From Brevundimonas vesicularis (GTDB lineage: Bacteria; Pseudomonadota; Alphaproteobacteria; Caulobacterales; Caulobacteraceae), in contig NZ_CP114278.1 in the NCBI RefSeq assembly GCF_027105095.1, forward strand, positions 1,674,001-1,738,000: DNA of 64,000 nucleotides. The letters run 5' to 3'. Both the position numbers and the translations under genes were made by a program. Shown here piece after piece: positions 44,969 through 58,750 of this stretch. The notes beneath the pieces are model-generated. The model made no database searches and was not told the origin of the DNA. It worked only from the letters and a program-made list of their open reading frames with translations. How positions within the stretch are numbered: the first letter of the stretch is position 1; each line of letters starts with the position of its first letter.

Positions 44969-46716
44969 GGGGCGGGTGAGGGCGCCGGGGGCGCGCTGGG
45001 ACAGTGGCGCATCTGGGTGACGGGGCAGGCAAGGTCGGCGAGCGCCGCCTTTGTCGCCTCGTAGCCAATGGCGACGGGGCCGTCGTAGGTCTTCCAGTCG
45101 CGAATATCGCTGCCGGCGACCTGGGGCAGGATCAGGACGTCGGCGTCGGCGCGCGACTGCGTCATCTCGACGTCGGTGGTGATGGTGGCCGAGCGCATCA
45201 GGATCGAGACGATGGGCGGGCCGGCCTTCCAGGCGCCGGACAGGACCCATTTCCACCAGGACGGCGGATTCTCCAGCGCCTGGGGATCGACGCCGCGCGT
45301 CTGGGACATATCCACGCCGATGATGGGGCCGCTGTTCAGCTGGCGCATCACGCTGGTGGGGAAGTTCTTCAGAACGGCGCCGTCCACCAGCACCTGACCA
45401 TCCATCACGACCGGCGGCAGGACGCCGGGGATGGCGATGGAGGCGCGCATGGCCCGACGCATCAGGCCGGTGCGGTGCGCCTCGATCCGGCCCGAGGTCA
45501 GGTTCGAGGAGACGGCGAAGAAGGGCAGGGCCAGGTCCGCCAGGTCGATGTCGCCGTAAGCTTGCTCCAGCAGACGGGCGACCTTGCGGGCGCGGGACAT
45601 GGCGATGATCGGCACGGCTAGGTCCGACAGCGGATCGGACTCGACGAAGGCGCGCCGAATCTCGAAATCCAGCCGCTCGTAGGACCAGCCCAGGGCCGGG
45701 CCGGCGGCGACGACCGCGCCCATGGAGGCACCGCCCGCGAAGTCGATGGGCACCTTGGCCTCTTCCAGCGCCCGGATCGCGCCGATGTGGCAATAGGCCC
45801 GAGCGCCGCCGCCGGACAGGACCAGGCCGACCGCCGTGCCGGTGACGACGCGGGCGATCCGCTCGGCGTCGGAGGCCACGCCCTCGACGCAATGGAACCA
45901 GCGATCGGGCTGCAGCGCATCAAGCCAGACGCGGGTGTTGGCCGGATGATGCATGCGCGGATCGCGCAGCAGGATCAGGTCGGTCAGGCGGCGGCCGTCG
46001 CCGAAGCCCTGGCGGCGCGGCACGGCGGACGGCGGCGCCAGAAGGCCGCTGCCGACGATGAACATCCGGTCCACCTGACGCGCGCACAGACTGGCCCAGG
46101 CGGGCTGATCCTGTTCGGCGACATAGAGGACATAGTCGTGGTCGCCCTCCACCCGGCTGAACCATTCGGACGCTGAGGCCAGGGCCGACTGGTCGATGAC
46201 CTGACAGGTGAAGCCCATGGCCTGGATGGCGGCACCGATGCGTTCGACGAAGGCGCGGATGGGGCGGGGACGGGCCGAGACGAAGCCGAAGACGCTGGGC
46301 TCGGATGCGCCGGCGGTGCGTTCGCGGGCGCGGTGGATCATCAGCCGCGACAGTTCGACCATCAGGTCCGGTTCGGTGCGGGCGGCCTCGAAGAAGGCTT
46401 CGCGCGGCAGGGCCAGGATCTCGCTGTCGCGCAAGGCGACGACGGTGGCGGTGTGCGGGGTGCCGGCCAGCATGGCCATTTCGCCCACCGGCTCGCCCGC
46501 CTTGACCACGCCCAGCATGTGCGGCGGCTGATCCGCCTCCATCCGAAACACGCCGAGCCGGCCGGAGCGGACCAGATACAGGGTATCGGCCGGATCGCCC
46601 TGGGTGAACAGCGGCTCGCCGCCGGTCAGGGCAAACCAGCTGGCCCGGTCGACCATGCGACCTTCGAAGATGCGCGCGAGCGAGGTCGCCAGCGTGTCGG
46701 GGCGAAGCGTGGCCAT
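44965..46716 (-). CDS. Patatin-like phospholipase with N-terminal cNMP-binding domain (NTE type)
   Basis: A 583-residue protein. Residues 20-130 form a cyclic-nucleotide-binding fold (PLFTQGDPADTLYLVRSGRLGVF, VGEMAMLAGTPHTATVVAL). A Rossmann-like middle follows, and the patatin domain starts near 290: oxyanion motif LVLSGGGARAYCHIG, nucleophile GGASMGAVVA (GxSxG), and catalytic Asp in VDGAVLKNFP. The layout is that of neuropathy target esterase/RssA-like enzymes. Likely a membrane-associated lysophospholipase. Convergent with the M24 gene. Confidence 0.93.
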   Translation of the reverse strand: MATLRPDTLATSLARIFEGRMVDRASWFALTGGEPLFTQGDPADTLYLVRSGRLGVFRMEADQPPHMLGVVKAGEPVGEMAMLAGTPHTATVVALRDSEILALPREAFFEAARTEPDLMVELSRLMIHRARERTAGASEPSVFGFVSARPRPIRAFVERIGAAIQAMGFTCQVIDQSALASASEWFSRVEGDHDYVLYVAEQDQPAWASLCARQVDRMFIVGSGLLAPPSAVPRRQGFGDGRRLTDLILLRDPRMHHPANTRVWLDALQPDRWFHCVEGVASDAERIARVVTGTAVGLVLSGGGARAYCHIGAIRALEEAKVPIDFAGGASMGAVVAAGPALGWSYERLDFEIRRAFVESDPLSDLAVPIIAMSRARKVARLLEQAYGDIDLADLALPFFAVSSNLTSGRIEAHRTGLMRRAMRASIAIPGVLPPVVMDGQVLVDGAVLKNFPTSVMRQLNSGPIIGVDMSQTRGVDPQALENPPSWWKWVLSGAWKAGPPIVSILMRSATITTDVEMTQSRADADVLILPQVAGSDIRDWKTYDGPVAIGYEATKAALADLACPVTQMRHCPSAPPAPSPAP

Positions 46717-48972
<2,256 letters not shown>

Positions 48973-48973
<1 letters not shown>

Positions 48974-49767
48974 TGCGAATTCTCCTGACCAACGACGACG
49001 GGATCGAGGCCGAAGGGCTGGAATGCCTGGAGCGGATCGCACGCACGCTGAGCGACGACGTGTGGGTGTGCGCGCCCGCCGTCGAGCAGTCGGGCAAGGG
49101 GCGGGGGATCACCCTGACCGAGCCGCTGCGGGTGCTGAACCTGGGCGAGAAGCGGTTCGCGGTGACGGGCACGCCGACCGACTGCGTCGTGCTGGCGGTC
49201 AATGACCTGATGCCGGAGAAGCCCGATCTGGTGCTGTCGGGCGTCAATCGCGGGCACAATATCGGCGAGGACGTCAGCTATTCCGGCACGGTCGCGGGCG
49301 CCTTGCAGGGGATGGCGTTCGGCATCCGCTCCATCGCCCTGAGCCAGAGCCTGGAGCGGTTCCACGACGAGGTGGTCGCGCACTGGGAGACGGCGGAAGC
49401 CTTTGCGCCCGCGATCATCAGCCGCCTGCTGGAGCAGAAGTGGGCGAACGGGGTGGTGATGAACCTGAACTTCCCCAACCGGCCGCCCGAAGCGGTCGAT
49501 CAGGTTGAGGTGACGACCCAGGGCTTCCGCAACGTCGGCGAGATGCACGCGGTGCGGCGCACGGACCTGCGCGGGCGGGACTATTACTGGATGAGCTTCC
49601 GGGGCGAAAAGCAGGAGCATGCCGAGGGCACGGACCTGCGGGCCATCGAGGAGGGGCGGATCTCGGTCACGCCGCTGCATATCGACCTGACGCACATGAC
49701 CAGCGTGCATGACCTGAAGAAGGTGTTGGGCGGGGCGCCGCCGAAAAAGACGGATCGGGCCGCATGA
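48973..49767 (+). CDS. surE: 5'/3'-nucleotidase SurE
   Basis: A 264-residue metal-dependent nucleoside monophosphate phosphatase: MRILLTNDDGIEAEGLECLE at the start (Asp pair for the metal), VTGTPTDCVVLAV, SGVNRGHNIGEDVSYSGTV. The ATG at 48973 overlaps the serS stop (TGATG), so the genes are coupled. With pcm and the nlpD-like gene it forms the widespread surE-pcm-nlpD group. Confidence 0.96.
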
Positions 49768-49894
49768 TCCTCCACCGCACAGCGGGGGAGGGGGACCGCG
49801 AAGCGGTGGAGGGGGCGACCCCGCACACCGGTCTTTGGTCCGCCCCCTCCACCATCCTTCGGATGGTCCCCCTCCCCCGTGAACGGGGGAGGAT
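49767..49894. repeat. Palindromic intergenic repeat, copy 2
   Basis: A 128-bp imperfect palindrome starting at the last base of surE and ending 3 bases before pcm; ends ATCCTCC / GGAGGAT, then nested arms GGGGGAGGGGGACC... with ...GGTCCCCCTCCCCC. It shares the 30-base unit with copy 1 (49785-49814, inverted) and has a second, diverged unit at 49843-49879. Confidence 0.8.
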
Positions 49895-49897
49895 TTC

Positions 49898-50542
49898 TTG
49901 AACCTGCACGACGACCGGGCCGGGCGGCTGATCCTGTCGCTGCGGCAGCAGGGGGTCACGGACCCGCGCGTGCTGAAGGCGATGGAGAGCATCGACCGGG
50001 CGGTCTTCGTGCACGAAAAGTTCCTGGATCAGGCGTGGGAGGATCAGGCCCTGCCGATCGACTGCGCGCAGACGATCAGCCAGCCCTATATCGTCGGACT
50101 GATGACCCAGGCGCTGGACGTGCAGGCGCGGCATCGGGTTTTGGAGATCGGCACGGGTAGCGGATACCAGTGCGCGGTGCTGAGCCGGCTGGCGCGCTAT
50201 GTCTATTCGGTGGAGCGGTATCGCAGTCTGCTGGTCGAGGCCGAAGCTCGACTGCGGGTGCTGAAGATCGAGAACGTCATCACCAAGCACGGCGACGGCG
50301 GCCTGGGCTGGGCCGAACAGGCGCCGTTCGACCGGATCATGGTCACGGCCGCGTCGCCGACCGAGCCGACAGAACTGCTGAAACAGCTGAAGCCGAACGG
50401 GGTGCTGGTCGCGCCGGTGGGACGGACCTCGGTGCAGATGCTGCATCGCTACGTCGGGCAAGGCGACGGGTCGTTCCACCGCGAAAGCCTGACGGAAGTG
50501 CGGTTCGTTCCCTTGGTCGAGGGGACGGCGAAGGAGGGTTAG
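49898..50542 (+). CDS. pcm: Protein-L-isoaspartate O-methyltransferase
   Basis: A 214-residue SAM-dependent repair enzyme for isoaspartyl residues: FLDQAWEDQALPIDCAQTISQPYI (substrate Ser/Thr loop), RVLEIGTGSGYQCAVL (SAM loop). It starts at TTG 49898, with GGGGGAGGA just upstream; that Shine-Dalgarno is the terminal arm of the palindromic repeat. Confidence 0.94.
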   Translation: MNLHDDRAGRLILSLRQQGVTDPRVLKAMESIDRAVFVHEKFLDQAWEDQALPIDCAQTISQPYIVGLMTQALDVQARHRVLEIGTGSGYQCAVLSRLARYVYSVERYRSLLVEAEARLRVLKIENVITKHGDGGLGWAEQAPFDRIMVTAASPTEPTELLKQLKPNGVLVAPVGRTSVQMLHRYVGQGDGSFHRESLTEVRFVPLVEGTAKEG

Positions 50543-50545
50543 GGG

Positions 50546-50597
50546 CGTGAATGGTGACTCGCGAGTGGTGATTCCGAGTGTGCGAACGCCATTCACG
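50546..50597. repeat. Short inverted repeat in the pcm-nlpD interval
   Basis: CGTGAATGG (50546-50554) and CCATTCACG (50589-50597), perfect 9-bp arms; nearby GTGGTGATTC and GATTCACGT elements echo it. Probably a short interspersed repeat or a terminator-like hairpin without a U-tract. Confidence 0.5.
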
Positions 50598-50717
50598 ATT
50601 CACGTCTCACTCCTTACGACCTCACTCGCCCCAATTCCGTGCGGTTTGCGGGGTTGGCTTATGAGGCGCGAGCGGGCACACCGGGCGGGCGAGTTTAACC
50701 ACGAATGGGAGCAGCCG

Positions 50718-51800
50718 GTGGCGATGATTTCGGGCTGGATGAGAGCGGTTCTGGTCGCGGGGGCGGCGTTGAGCACGGCGGCCTGCATCAGCTATCCTTC
50801 GGAGCCGCGCTATTCGACGCATGCGAACCCGGCGCCGGCCTATGGTCCGGGGCAGGGCGCCTATCCGCAGCAGCCGACCTATCCGAACGCCGGCCAGAAT
50901 CCGAACCAGCCCTATCGTCCCGCCCCCTATGAATCGCCGCCGCCCGCGACGGCGCCGATCGGTCAGGTGGACGGCGGAGCCTTGCCGCCGACGGTCAATG
51001 TCGGTCCGAGCCAACCGACCTATCAGCCGCCGGCGTCGCAGCCGCCCGCCTACACGCCGTCCTATCCGTCGTCGTCGGCCCCGGTGCGTCCGGGCGCGGC
51101 CTATGTAATCCAGCCGGGCGACACGATCTCGGGCGTGGGGCGCCGCTTCCAGACCCCGGTGCAGACGCTGATCGATCTGAACGGCCTGGGACCGCGCGGG
51201 GCGATCACGACGGGCCAGCGAATCATCCTGCCTGAAGCGGCGGTGGATACCGGCCGCGATCCTTACGCGACTGGCGCTTCGCCCGTCGGCGTGCTGGTGC
51301 CCAACAACGGCGCCGTGCCGCCGCCCCCGCCGCCGCCCTCGGGCAATGCGGCGCTTCCGGTCCAGACGCGGCCTGTCGAACAGACTAACGCCGCCGGCGC
51401 CGCTGCCGGTCAGCCGAACCTGCTGTGGCCAGTACGCGGCGACATCGTGCGGCGTTTCGGCCCGGTCGGCATGGGCGAGCGGAACAACGGCATCAACATC
51501 GGCGCCTCGGCCGGCGCGACGGTCAGCGCTTCTGCGGCCGGGCGTGTGGCCTATGTCGGCAGCGATCTGGTGGGGCAGGGGCTGACGGTGCTGATCGTGC
51601 ACGCCAACGGCTGGCGCACGGTCTATGGCCACCTGGGTTCGGCGACGGTCAAGGATGGCGACGACGTCCGCGCTGGCCAGCAGATCGGCACCGTGGGTCT
51701 GACGGCCGGCGACGGACGCCCCTCGATCCACTTCGAGACCCGTCAGATGCGCGGCGACGATCCGGTCGCCGTCGATCCTCTGACAGTGTTGCCCAGGTAG
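50718..51800 (+). CDS. LysM/M23-domain lipoprotein, NlpD-like amidase activator
   Basis: A 360-residue lipoprotein: signal ending LSTAACIS (lipobox TAAC), a long Pro/Tyr/Gln-rich linker, a LysM domain (YVIQPGDTISGVGRRFQTPVQ, ILP end), a second Pro-rich linker and a C-terminal M23/LytM domain. The zinc motif that normally reads H-x-G-x-D is NNGINIGA here (His and Asp both lost), while GHLG and IHFETRQ remain, so it is predicted to be inactive, as in NlpD/EnvC, which switch on amidases. The gene order surE-pcm-(this) supports NlpD. Start GTG 50718 (GGGAG 6 bases upstream) fits better than ATG 50724. Confidence 0.88.
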   Translation: MAMISGWMRAVLVAGAALSTAACISYPSEPRYSTHANPAPAYGPGQGAYPQQPTYPNAGQNPNQPYRPAPYESPPPATAPIGQVDGGALPPTVNVGPSQPTYQPPASQPPAYTPSYPSSSAPVRPGAAYVIQPGDTISGVGRRFQTPVQTLIDLNGLGPRGAITTGQRIILPEAAVDTGRDPYATGASPVGVLVPNNGAVPPPPPPPSGNAALPVQTRPVEQTNAAGAAAGQPNLLWPVRGDIVRRFGPVGMGERNNGINIGASAGATVSASAAGRVAYVGSDLVGQGLTVLIVHANGWRTVYGHLGSATVKDGDDVRAGQQIGTVGLTAGDGRPSIHFETRQMRGDDPVAVDPLTVLPR

Positions 51801-51905
51801 CGCTTTCGCCGCGTTGCATTCCACGAAGCGGAGCCCTAGGTTCCGCGCCTCGTTTTTGATGGGCGCCGATGACGGCCGCCCCCTATCTGTTTGCGGAGAC
51901 TACCC

Positions 51906-52217
51906 ATGGGCGCTGAAGGCGGCTTGACGGCGCAGTTGATCGGGTTTGCGCCCATCATCGGTATTTTCATCCTGTTCTACTTCCTGCTGATCCGTCCGCA
52001 GCAGAAGCGCGCCAAGGAACACGCGACCGCCATCGCCGCCGTCAAGCGTGGCGACACCGTCGTCCTGGGCAGCGGCATGATCGGCAAGGTCACCCGCGTC
52101 GAAGAGGCCGAGGTCAACGTCGAGATCGCGCCCAGCGTCAATGTGCGCGTGGTCAAGGCCATGATCGCCGAGGTGCGCAACCGCACCGCCATCGCCGCCA
52201 ACGATTCCAAGGCCTGA
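51906..52217 (+). CDS. yajC: Preprotein translocase subunit YajC
   Basis: A 103-residue single-pass membrane protein: helix FAPIIGIFILFYFLLIRPQQKR, then the conserved KRGDTVVLGSGMIGKVTRV. It joins the SecDF complex and is followed by secD after 36 bases. Confidence 0.95.
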   Translation: MGAEGGLTAQLIGFAPIIGIFILFYFLLIRPQQKRAKEHATAIAAVKRGDTVVLGSGMIGKVTRVEEAEVNVEIAPSVNVRVVKAMIAEVRNRTAIAANDSKA

Positions 52218-52253
52218 TACGCTCGCGTATCCGCCGATACCTGGACCGCCCCC

Positions 52254-53846
52254 ATGATTCAGCTGTCGCGCTGGAAAGTCATTCTCGTCGTCGTCGCGGC
52301 CGTGCTCGGCTGTGTGCTGACCTTGCCGAACCTGTTGTCGGATCAGCAGCGCGAGGCGCTGCCCGGCTTCATGCCCAAGAACAAGCTGAACCTGGGGCTG
52401 GACCTTCAGGGCGGTTCGTATCTGCTGCTGGAAGTCGACGTGCCGGCGATGCGCGAAAAGCGCGTCACCAACTTGATCGAAGACGTTCGGGTCACGCTGA
52501 ACGGCGCGGGCGTCGCCACCAACGGCTTCCAGCGTGAAGCCGGCGGCGTGGTCGTCACCCTGGCCAATCCGGCCCAGGGCGATGCTGCGTTCAAGGCGCT
52601 GCAACAACTGGGCGGTCAGGTCGGACCGGGCGGCCAGGCGGAACGCACCGCGACGCGCCTGGGCGATAACCGCATCCGCTTCGCCTATACCGACGCCGCG
52701 CTGAACGGCATGGGCGCGACGGCTGTGGACCAGTCGATCGAGGTGGTGCGCCGCCGGATCGACAGCCTGGGTACGCGCGAACCCTCCATCACCCGCCAGG
52801 GCGCCGACCGGATCGTGGTCCAGGCGCCGGGCGAGAGCGATCCGAGCAAGCTGGAAGAAGTGATCGGCCAGACGGCGCAGCTGACCTTCCAGATGGTCGA
52901 TGTCGAGAACTCGGTTCAGGACGCCCTGGCCGGCCGTGTGCCGCCCGATTCCGAACTGCTGCAAGGCGAGGACGGCACGCCCTATCTGGTCAAGAAGCGC
53001 GTGCTGGTGTCGGGCGAGAACCTGACCCGCGCCGGCGTCGGTTCGGACCAGAGCGGCCGTCCGGCCATCGACTTCCGCTTCGACGGCGCCGGCGCCCGCC
53101 GGTTCGGCGAAGCCACCGCCGCCAATCTTCAAAAGCCCTTCGCCATCATTCTGGACGGCAAGGTCATCTCGGCCCCGACGATCCAGAGCGCGATTACCTC
53201 GGGCTCGGGTCAGATTACCGGCAACTTCACGATCCAGGAAGCGGCGACGCTGGTGAACCTGCTGAACGGGGGCGCCCTGCCGGCGCCGTTGAACGTCGAA
53301 GAGCGCCGCACCGTGACGGCTGAACTGGGTGCGGACGCGGTCGCCGCAGGCGCCCTGTCGACCGCCGTCGGCTTCGCCATCATCGTGCTGTTCATGATCC
53401 TGGCTTACGGCCTGCTGTTTGGCGGCGTGTCGGTCGTCGGCCTGGTGCTGAACGGCGTGCTGATCGTGGCGGCCATGTCGTTGACCCAGGCGACGCTGAC
53501 CCTGCCGGGCATCGCGGGTCTGATCCTGACCTTCGCGGTCGCGGTGGACGCCAACGTGCTGATCTATGAGCGTATGCGTGACGAGGCCCGTGCGGGCCGC
53601 AGCGTCATCGCCTCGATGGACGCCGGGTTCAACAAGGCCATGGGCACCATCATCGACGCTAACCTGACCACCCTGGTCGCGGCGGGTATCATGTTCGTGT
53701 TCGGCGAAGGCCCGGTTCGCGGGTTCGCCTGGACCCTGACCATCGGTGTGTTCACCTCGGTCTTCTCGTCGGTCCTGGTCGCCCAGGTCCTGCTCGGCTA
53801 CTGGCTCAAGACGGCCAAGCCCAAAAAACTGCCGATCGCGGAGTGA
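52254..53846 (+). CDS. secD: Protein translocase subunit SecD
   Basis: A 530-residue RND-type subunit with an N-terminal helix, a large periplasmic domain (LGLDLQGGSYLLLEVDV; QSIEVVRRRIDSLGTREPSI) and five C-terminal helices including AGLILTFAVAVDANVLIYERMRDE. It uses proton-motive force to aid translocation. The secF ATG overlaps its stop. Confidence 0.97.
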   Translation: MIQLSRWKVILVVVAAVLGCVLTLPNLLSDQQREALPGFMPKNKLNLGLDLQGGSYLLLEVDVPAMREKRVTNLIEDVRVTLNGAGVATNGFQREAGGVVVTLANPAQGDAAFKALQQLGGQVGPGGQAERTATRLGDNRIRFAYTDAALNGMGATAVDQSIEVVRRRIDSLGTREPSITRQGADRIVVQAPGESDPSKLEEVIGQTAQLTFQMVDVENSVQDALAGRVPPDSELLQGEDGTPYLVKKRVLVSGENLTRAGVGSDQSGRPAIDFRFDGAGARRFGEATAANLQKPFAIILDGKVISAPTIQSAITSGSGQITGNFTIQEAATLVNLLNGGALPAPLNVEERRTVTAELGADAVAAGALSTAVGFAIIVLFMILAYGLLFGGVSVVGLVLNGVLIVAAMSLTQATLTLPGIAGLILTFAVAVDANVLIYERMRDEARAGRSVIASMDAGFNKAMGTIIDANLTTLVAAGIMFVFGEGPVRGFAWTLTIGVFTSVFSSVLVAQVLLGYWLKTAKPKKLPIAE

Positions 53847-54835
53847 TGGCGATGCGTGGATGGCCCCTCATCAAACTGCTGCCGCAGAAGACGAACTTCC
53901 ACTTCGTCAAATATGCGCGGTTCGCCGGCGTCCTGTCGGTGATCCTGTGCGTCGCCTCGATCATCGCCTGCTTCTATCCCGGCCTGAACATGGGCATCGA
54001 CTTCCGGGGCGGCGCCTCGATGGAAGTGTCCAAGCCTGCGGGCCAGACGATCGAGCTGGATCGGGTCCGCGAGGCCGTGAACGGCCTGAACCTGGGCGAC
54101 GTTCAGGTCCAGGGCATTGCGCGTCGCGACACCAATGTCGATGACGGCTCGACCGCCATTCTTCGCTTCCAGGTGCCGGAAGGCCGCGATCAGACCCAGG
54201 TGGTCAACCAGGTCGAGGGCGCCATCAGCGGCGCGGTCGGTCAGGTCAACTATTCGGGCGTCAGCGTCGTCGGCTCCAAGGTGTCGGGCGAGCTGTTCAC
54301 CTCGGGGCTGTTGGCTCTGGGCGTCGCGATCGGCCTGATGTTCCTTTACATCTGGTTCCGGTTCGAGCCGCAGTTCGGGTTCGGCGCCGTGGTCGGCCTG
54401 CTGCACGACGTGATCCTGACGTTCGGGCTGATCGTGCTGTTCAAGCTGGAGTTCAGCCTGAACATGGTCGCCGCCGTCCTGACCGTCATCGGCTATTCGA
54501 TGAACGACACCGTCGTCGTGTTCGACCGCCTTCGCGAAAACCTGCGCAAGTACAAGACCATGCCGCTGCGCGACGTGATCGACCTGTCGCTGAACGAGAC
54601 GCTGTCGCGGACCATCATCACCGGCGTGACCGCCGTCATGGTGCTGGCGGCCCTGGCCATCTTCGGCGGCGAGGCCCTGTTCGGCTTCTCGATCGCCCTG
54701 ATGTTCGGCATCATCGTCGGAACCTATTCGTCGATCTATGTCGGTGCGCCGATCATCCTGCTGTGGGGCGTCAAGCGCGGCGCCCTGGCCGACGACGCCA
54801 AGCCGGTGAAGCTGGGCATGGCCAGCCGGCCGTAG
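53846..54835 (+). CDS. secF: Protein translocase subunit SecF
   Basis: A 329-residue partner of SecD: NMGIDFRGGASMEV, GYSMNDTVVVFDRLREN (the SecF GYSxNDTVV motif), and six helices. Start ATG 53846 (preceded in frame by GTG 53843, overlapping the secD stop). Confidence 0.97.
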   Translation: MAMRGWPLIKLLPQKTNFHFVKYARFAGVLSVILCVASIIACFYPGLNMGIDFRGGASMEVSKPAGQTIELDRVREAVNGLNLGDVQVQGIARRDTNVDDGSTAILRFQVPEGRDQTQVVNQVEGAISGAVGQVNYSGVSVVGSKVSGELFTSGLLALGVAIGLMFLYIWFRFEPQFGFGAVVGLLHDVILTFGLIVLFKLEFSLNMVAAVLTVIGYSMNDTVVVFDRLRENLRKYKTMPLRDVIDLSLNETLSRTIITGVTAVMVLAALAIFGGEALFGFSIALMFGIIVGTYSSIYVGAPIILLWGVKRGALADDAKPVKLGMASRP

Positions 54836-54858
54836 GTCGAGCGCCAGCGTCGAAAGTT

Positions 54859-54891
54859 GGGCCGTCCCGTCATCGCCGGGGCGGCCCTTTT
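54859..54891 (+). terminator. Rho-independent terminator after secF
   Basis: GGGCCGTCCC / GGGGCGGCCC, 10-bp stem with one G-T pair, followed by TTTT. Confidence 0.82.
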
Positions 54892-54922
54892 CCTTGGACG
54901 GCGTCCGTGCAAGGCTGAGCCT

Positions 54923-55198
54923 ATGAAAGCGCTCGTCTATGCCGCCGTTGCCCTCGCCCTGACCGGCGGACTGTCCGCCTGCACCGACAGCAAGCGGGCG
55001 CGCAACGACGCCACCTGGGGCGACAAGCCGGCCGACATCACCTGCTGGACCTATGGGGTGGAGAATTTCAAGGGACGCTCGACCGGCAAGGTCGAGTACG
55101 ACGACGGCGGCCGGATCTCGTTCGTCGACGCGTCGAACAACCGCTACACCACGATCGATGGCGACTGCCGGGTCGTCTATATGCAGCCCAGCAAGTAG
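54923..55198 (+). CDS. Small hypothetical lipoprotein
   Basis: A 91-residue protein with signal MKALVYAAVALALTGGLSAC (lipobox LSAC). The mature part has three more Cys-proximal or aromatic spots (ITCWTYGVENF, DGDCRVVYM), fits a small beta-sheet domain, and is of unknown function. It follows the secF terminator and is convergent with the aminotransferase. Confidence 0.75.
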   Translation: MKALVYAAVALALTGGLSACTDSKRARNDATWGDKPADITCWTYGVENFKGRSTGKVEYDDGGRISFVDASNNRYTTIDGDCRVVYMQPSK

Positions 55199-55241
55199 GG
55201 CCGGATGGCGGGCGGAGGCCTGAACCTCCGCCCTGTGTCCA

Positions 55242-56450
<1,209 letters not shown>

Positions 56451-56570
56451 CTATCCCGTGGTTTTGGAAGTTTTTTGCCGGGGAGGCGAGGTTCCTTACG
56501 CGGCGTCGCCCCTCGGGACAATGCGCTGATGCTCGCTAATGCAGAGATGGGATGATAAGCGGCGGCTCTG

Positions 56571-57284
56571 ATGCGCTGGATCATCGATTTTCTGTCGAAC
56601 ATGGAGGCGCGTCGCTGGCGCGCCGTGCTGGCGACGGCCCTGCTGCTGGGCGCGATGATCGCCCTGTTCGCTGTGGGCAAGAGCCAGCTGGGGCTGGAGG
56701 CCGAGGGGCGGCTGGAAGACTGGCTGGCCGGATTCCGTCAGGGACCTTGGGGCCTTGTCGCCGCCATCGTGGTGTTTACGGTCTCGGCCTTTTTCGGCGC
56801 GCCGCAGTTCATCCTGATCGCCGCCTGCGTCGTGGCGTTCGGGCCGTGGTTCGGCTTCCTCTACAGCTGGATCGCGACGGTCGTGTCGGCGGGCGTGACC
56901 TATTGGCTGGGACGCGGACCCACGGCACGGCTGCTGGCGCGCCACGGCGGCAAGACGGTCGGACGGCTGACGCGTTTCGTCGGCAAGAACGCCTTCTACG
57001 CCAGCTTCATGATCCGCAACGTGCCGTCGGCGCCGTTCATCGTCGTCAACATGGCGTTCGGGGCGGCGAGGGCGTCGTTCTCGGGCTTTCTGGCGGGGTG
57101 CGCGCTGGGTGTATTGCCGAAGACCGCTCTGGTCGCCTTCTTCGGCGGATCCTTCATGACGGCGGTCAGCGGCGACGGCATCTGGACCTCGGCCATATTG
57201 GCTGGCGTGGCGCTGGCCTGGCTGGCGCTGATGCTGGCGGTGCGTGAACTGGTCAAGCGGCGCGAGATCGCGCGCGGCGAATAA
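56571..57284 (+). CDS. TVP38/TMEM64 (VTT/DedA-superfamily) membrane protein
   Basis: A 237-residue protein with about six hydrophobic segments and the VTT core (FFGAPQFILIAACVVAFGPWFGFLYSW; NVPSAPFIVVNMAFGAA). Possible lipid scramblase or flippase; function inferred from the superfamily. The palindrome at 57287 follows immediately. Confidence 0.85.
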   Translation: MRWIIDFLSNMEARRWRAVLATALLLGAMIALFAVGKSQLGLEAEGRLEDWLAGFRQGPWGLVAAIVVFTVSAFFGAPQFILIAACVVAFGPWFGFLYSWIATVVSAGVTYWLGRGPTARLLARHGGKTVGRLTRFVGKNAFYASFMIRNVPSAPFIVVNMAFGAARASFSGFLAGCALGVLPKTALVAFFGGSFMTAVSGDGIWTSAILAGVALAWLALMLAVRELVKRREIARGE

Positions 57285-57286
57285 TC

Positions 57287-57316
57287 ACATGACCGTCCGT
57301 ATACGGACGATCATGT
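57287..57316. promoter_or_regulatory. 30-bp near-perfect palindrome upstream of mreB
   Basis: ACATGACCGTCCGTA followed directly by TACGGACGATCATGT; 14 of 15 positions pair and there is no spacer. It lies 3 bases after the VTT stop and 244 bases before mreB. No U-tract; it may be an operator or a transcription terminator. Confidence 0.5.
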
Positions 57317-57526
57317 AATCTGACAGAAGCGGGCTTTCAGTCTCATCCACAGGCCTGCTGCGCGGCTGTGGCGTTCTCGATATGACGAGACCGTCATCGG
57401 GGCTTGTAATCCCGGTTTCATACGGGCAAACCCGCCGCTAGTAGGCGTGGCGAAGACGATCAGGAACTGTCCGGCGTGGGGATGTCAGGGCAGTTGGGGC
57501 GTCGCCAGGTCGACTGAGACATCTAG

Positions 57527-58600
<1,074 letters not shown>

Positions 58601-58750
58601 TCCGTCCGTTGCGGCCGGGTGAAAGCTTGGCTGCAAATCATTTTCAGGCCTGCGTGATCACGGTTCCATTCCAGCCTTGATTTTGCGATAGGCAGGCTGA
58701 GCGGCAGGGGGCGTCTGCCGATTCCAACCCCTTTTAGTGGAAGGTCGCCC

